From CAWBRY01 sp963791295 (GTDB lineage Bacteria; Bacteroidota; Bacteroidia; Chitinophagales; Chitinophagaceae), in assembly GCA_963791295.1 (NCBI GenBank), contig CAWBRY010000001.1, positions 1,302,001 to 1,366,000 on the forward strand: a stretch of DNA of 64,000 nt, read 5' to 3'. The notes beneath the pieces were generated by a model that did not search any database, was not told where the DNA came from, and saw nothing but the letters and a program-made list of their open reading frames with translations. Position 1 is the first letter of the stretch, and each line of letters begins with the position of its first letter. A program made the position numbers and the translations under genes. Positions 62,951-64,000 of the stretch are shown one piece after another.

Positions 62951-63688
62951 ATGCTGGGTAAATCGAAGATCAAATATATCCAAACTTTAGGCCAGAAAAA
63001 ATTCAGAGAAGAGGAAGGATTGTTTGTTGCAGAAGGACCAAAAATCATTAAAGAACTTTTAGCAAATATTCCAAAACGAATTAAACAGATTTATGCGTTA
63101 AAGGAATGGATCGATGAAAACGAGCAATTGACGGGGGATATACCTTTATTGGAGGTTTCGGAAATAGAATTGGAGAAACTTTCTCAACTATCCAAACCCA
63201 ATAAAGTAATTGCTGTTGTTCTACAATTATCCATTGCGGTAAGCGATGCAAAGAAGAACCAGGTAACCATTGTATTGGATGATATACAGGATCCGGGAAA
63301 CCTGGGCAGCATCGTTCGTATCGCCGATTGGTATGGCGTGGAGCAGATTATTTGCAGTTCTCATTCCGCAGACGTATATAATCCGAAAGTCGTTCAGGCC
63401 ACTATGGGAAGTATTGCCAGGGTAAATGTATTTTATACCGAACTCGATTCCTGGCTGCAAAATCAGAACGACATTCGCGTTTATGCGTCTACATTGACCG
63501 GAAAAGATATAAGGAATGTTCAGAGGGTGAATGAATGCATTCTTATAATCGGCAATGAATCAAAAGGAATTGATCCCTCCATTTTACGTTTCGCGCAAGA
63601 AATGATCACCATCCCCGGCAGTGGGAAAGTGAATTCACTAAACGCAGCCGTTGCGACTGGAATTATTCTTTCTCATTTGAAGTTGTAG
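62951..63688 (+). CDS. TrmH/SpoU-family RNA methyltransferase
   Basis: A 245-aa SPOUT methyltransferase with an N-terminal RNA-binding (SpoU_sub_bind-like) domain (KIKYIQTLGQKKFREEEGLF) and the three SpoU motifs: VLDDIQDPGNLGSIVRIADW (motif 1), LIIGNESKGIDPSILRF (motif 2), IPGSGKVNSLNAAVATGIIL (motif 3, trefoil knot). It 2'-O-methylates tRNA or rRNA; the target is not decided by sequence alone. Confidence 0.93.
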   Translation: MLGKSKIKYIQTLGQKKFREEEGLFVAEGPKIIKELLANIPKRIKQIYALKEWIDENEQLTGDIPLLEVSEIELEKLSQLSKPNKVIAVVLQLSIAVSDAKKNQVTIVLDDIQDPGNLGSIVRIADWYGVEQIICSSHSADVYNPKVVQATMGSIARVNVFYTELDSWLQNQNDIRVYASTLTGKDIRNVQRVNECILIIGNESKGIDPSILRFAQEMITIPGSGKVNSLNAAVATGIILSHLKL

Positions 63689-63690
63689 GC

Positions 63691-64000
63691 TTAGCGAAAT
63701 TGTATTGCCTTAACAGGCTGGACACGCCGCACTATGATGGAAGGTATCATCAAGACCGAAAAACAAACGATGAGTGTGCCTATGCAAATTGCGGCTACCT
63801 GCCACCATATAATTTTTACTGCTGCCTCACTTAGGTAGTATGCTTCTTCCTTTAACTTAATAAATCCGGTTGCTTCCTGTATCCAGAGCAGGCAGAGTCC
63901 CAATGCTGCTCCCAGCAGGATGCCGGTGATTGTTATGATAGCGGAATGACGAAGAAATATTTTTTGGATCGTCCAATTCGTGGCGCCCAAAGATTTAAGG
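63691..64000 (-). CDS. FtsX-like ABC transporter permease, C-terminal part
   Basis: The 3' end of a gene running past the window edge. It reads LKSLGATNWTIQKIFLRHSA, then IITITGILLGAALGLCLL and IIWWQVAAICIGTLIVCF, ending SIIVRRVQPVKAIQFR, the end of an FtsX/LolC/LolE-type permease with two of the C-terminal helices. Lipoprotein release is likely but not proven from this part. It converges on the TrmH-type gene with 2 nt between. Confidence 0.85.
   Translation of the reverse strand, partial: LKSLGATNWTIQKIFLRHSAIITITGILLGAALGLCLLWIQEATGFIKLKEEAYYLSEAAVKIIWWQVAAICIGTLIVCFSVLMIPSIIVRRVQPVKAIQFR

Overview
The window comes from a member of the Bacteroidota, most likely the Chitinophagales/Chitinophagaceae. 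The evidence is SusC/SusD pairs with FecR/sigma control, TAnnTTTG promoter boxes, scarce Shine-Dalgarno sites, a TamB plus lipoprotein TamL pair, exported Cys-rich peptides resembling DUF6520, and the MoxR/SpoIIM/DUF4129/DUF58 cluster. No insertion sequence, phage or Cas gene was seen. One tRNA (Leu, CAG) and one TPP riboswitch were found.

Layout. 1-0.7 kb: end of a SusD-like gene, a terminator and a 3-hairpin candidate RNA. 1.3-8.0 kb: a SUF iron-sulfur operon (sufB-C-D-S-E, DUF59, bacilliredoxin) followed by an Rrf2 regulator; nearly every suf gene is cut by single-base frame changes while motifs stay intact, which suggests consensus errors rather than decay. 8.0-10.2 kb: amino-acid permease plus arginine-deiminase-fold enzyme. 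10.4-22.0 kb: two converging blocks. The rightward block is AraC regulator, MauE-like membrane protein, two Cys-rich exported peptides and a 351-aa exported protein. The leftward block is ECF sigma, FecR, SusC, SusD and TlpA-like thioredoxin. 22.3-25.7 kb: small HTH protein, FAD-Rieske oxidoreductase, pyrophosphatase. 25.8-33.2 kb: TamB/TamL. 33.3 kb: TPP riboswitch facing left with no gene behind it. 33.5-42 kb: assorted transporters, regulators and exported proteins, with REP-like palindromes at 36.9-38.6 kb. 42.2-48.9 kb: tRNA-Leu, EamA transporter, dapD, glycosyltransferase, tsaC, cca, pRiA4b-like protein, miaA. 49-53 kb: FadL-like porin, Ser-rich lipoprotein, proS. 53.6-59.9 kb: RDD, SpoIIM, DUF4129, DUF4350, MoxR, DUF58. 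59.9-64 kb: truB, a second BamA/TamA-like lipoprotein barrel, a TrmH-type methyltransferase and the end of an FtsX-like permease.

The most noteworthy items are: (i) a probable antisense small RNA over the susC leader (promoter box, folded body and intrinsic terminator, all on the strand opposite susC); (ii) the orphan TPP riboswitch; (iii) the AraC/MauE/Cys-rich-peptide block converging on a sigma/FecR/SusCD/TlpA block, with a 21-bp-spaced direct repeat before mauE; (iv) several genes whose start codon lies 4-8 nt after a TAnnTTTG box, suggesting leaderless mRNAs. Everything was read by eye; no database search or folding program was run.
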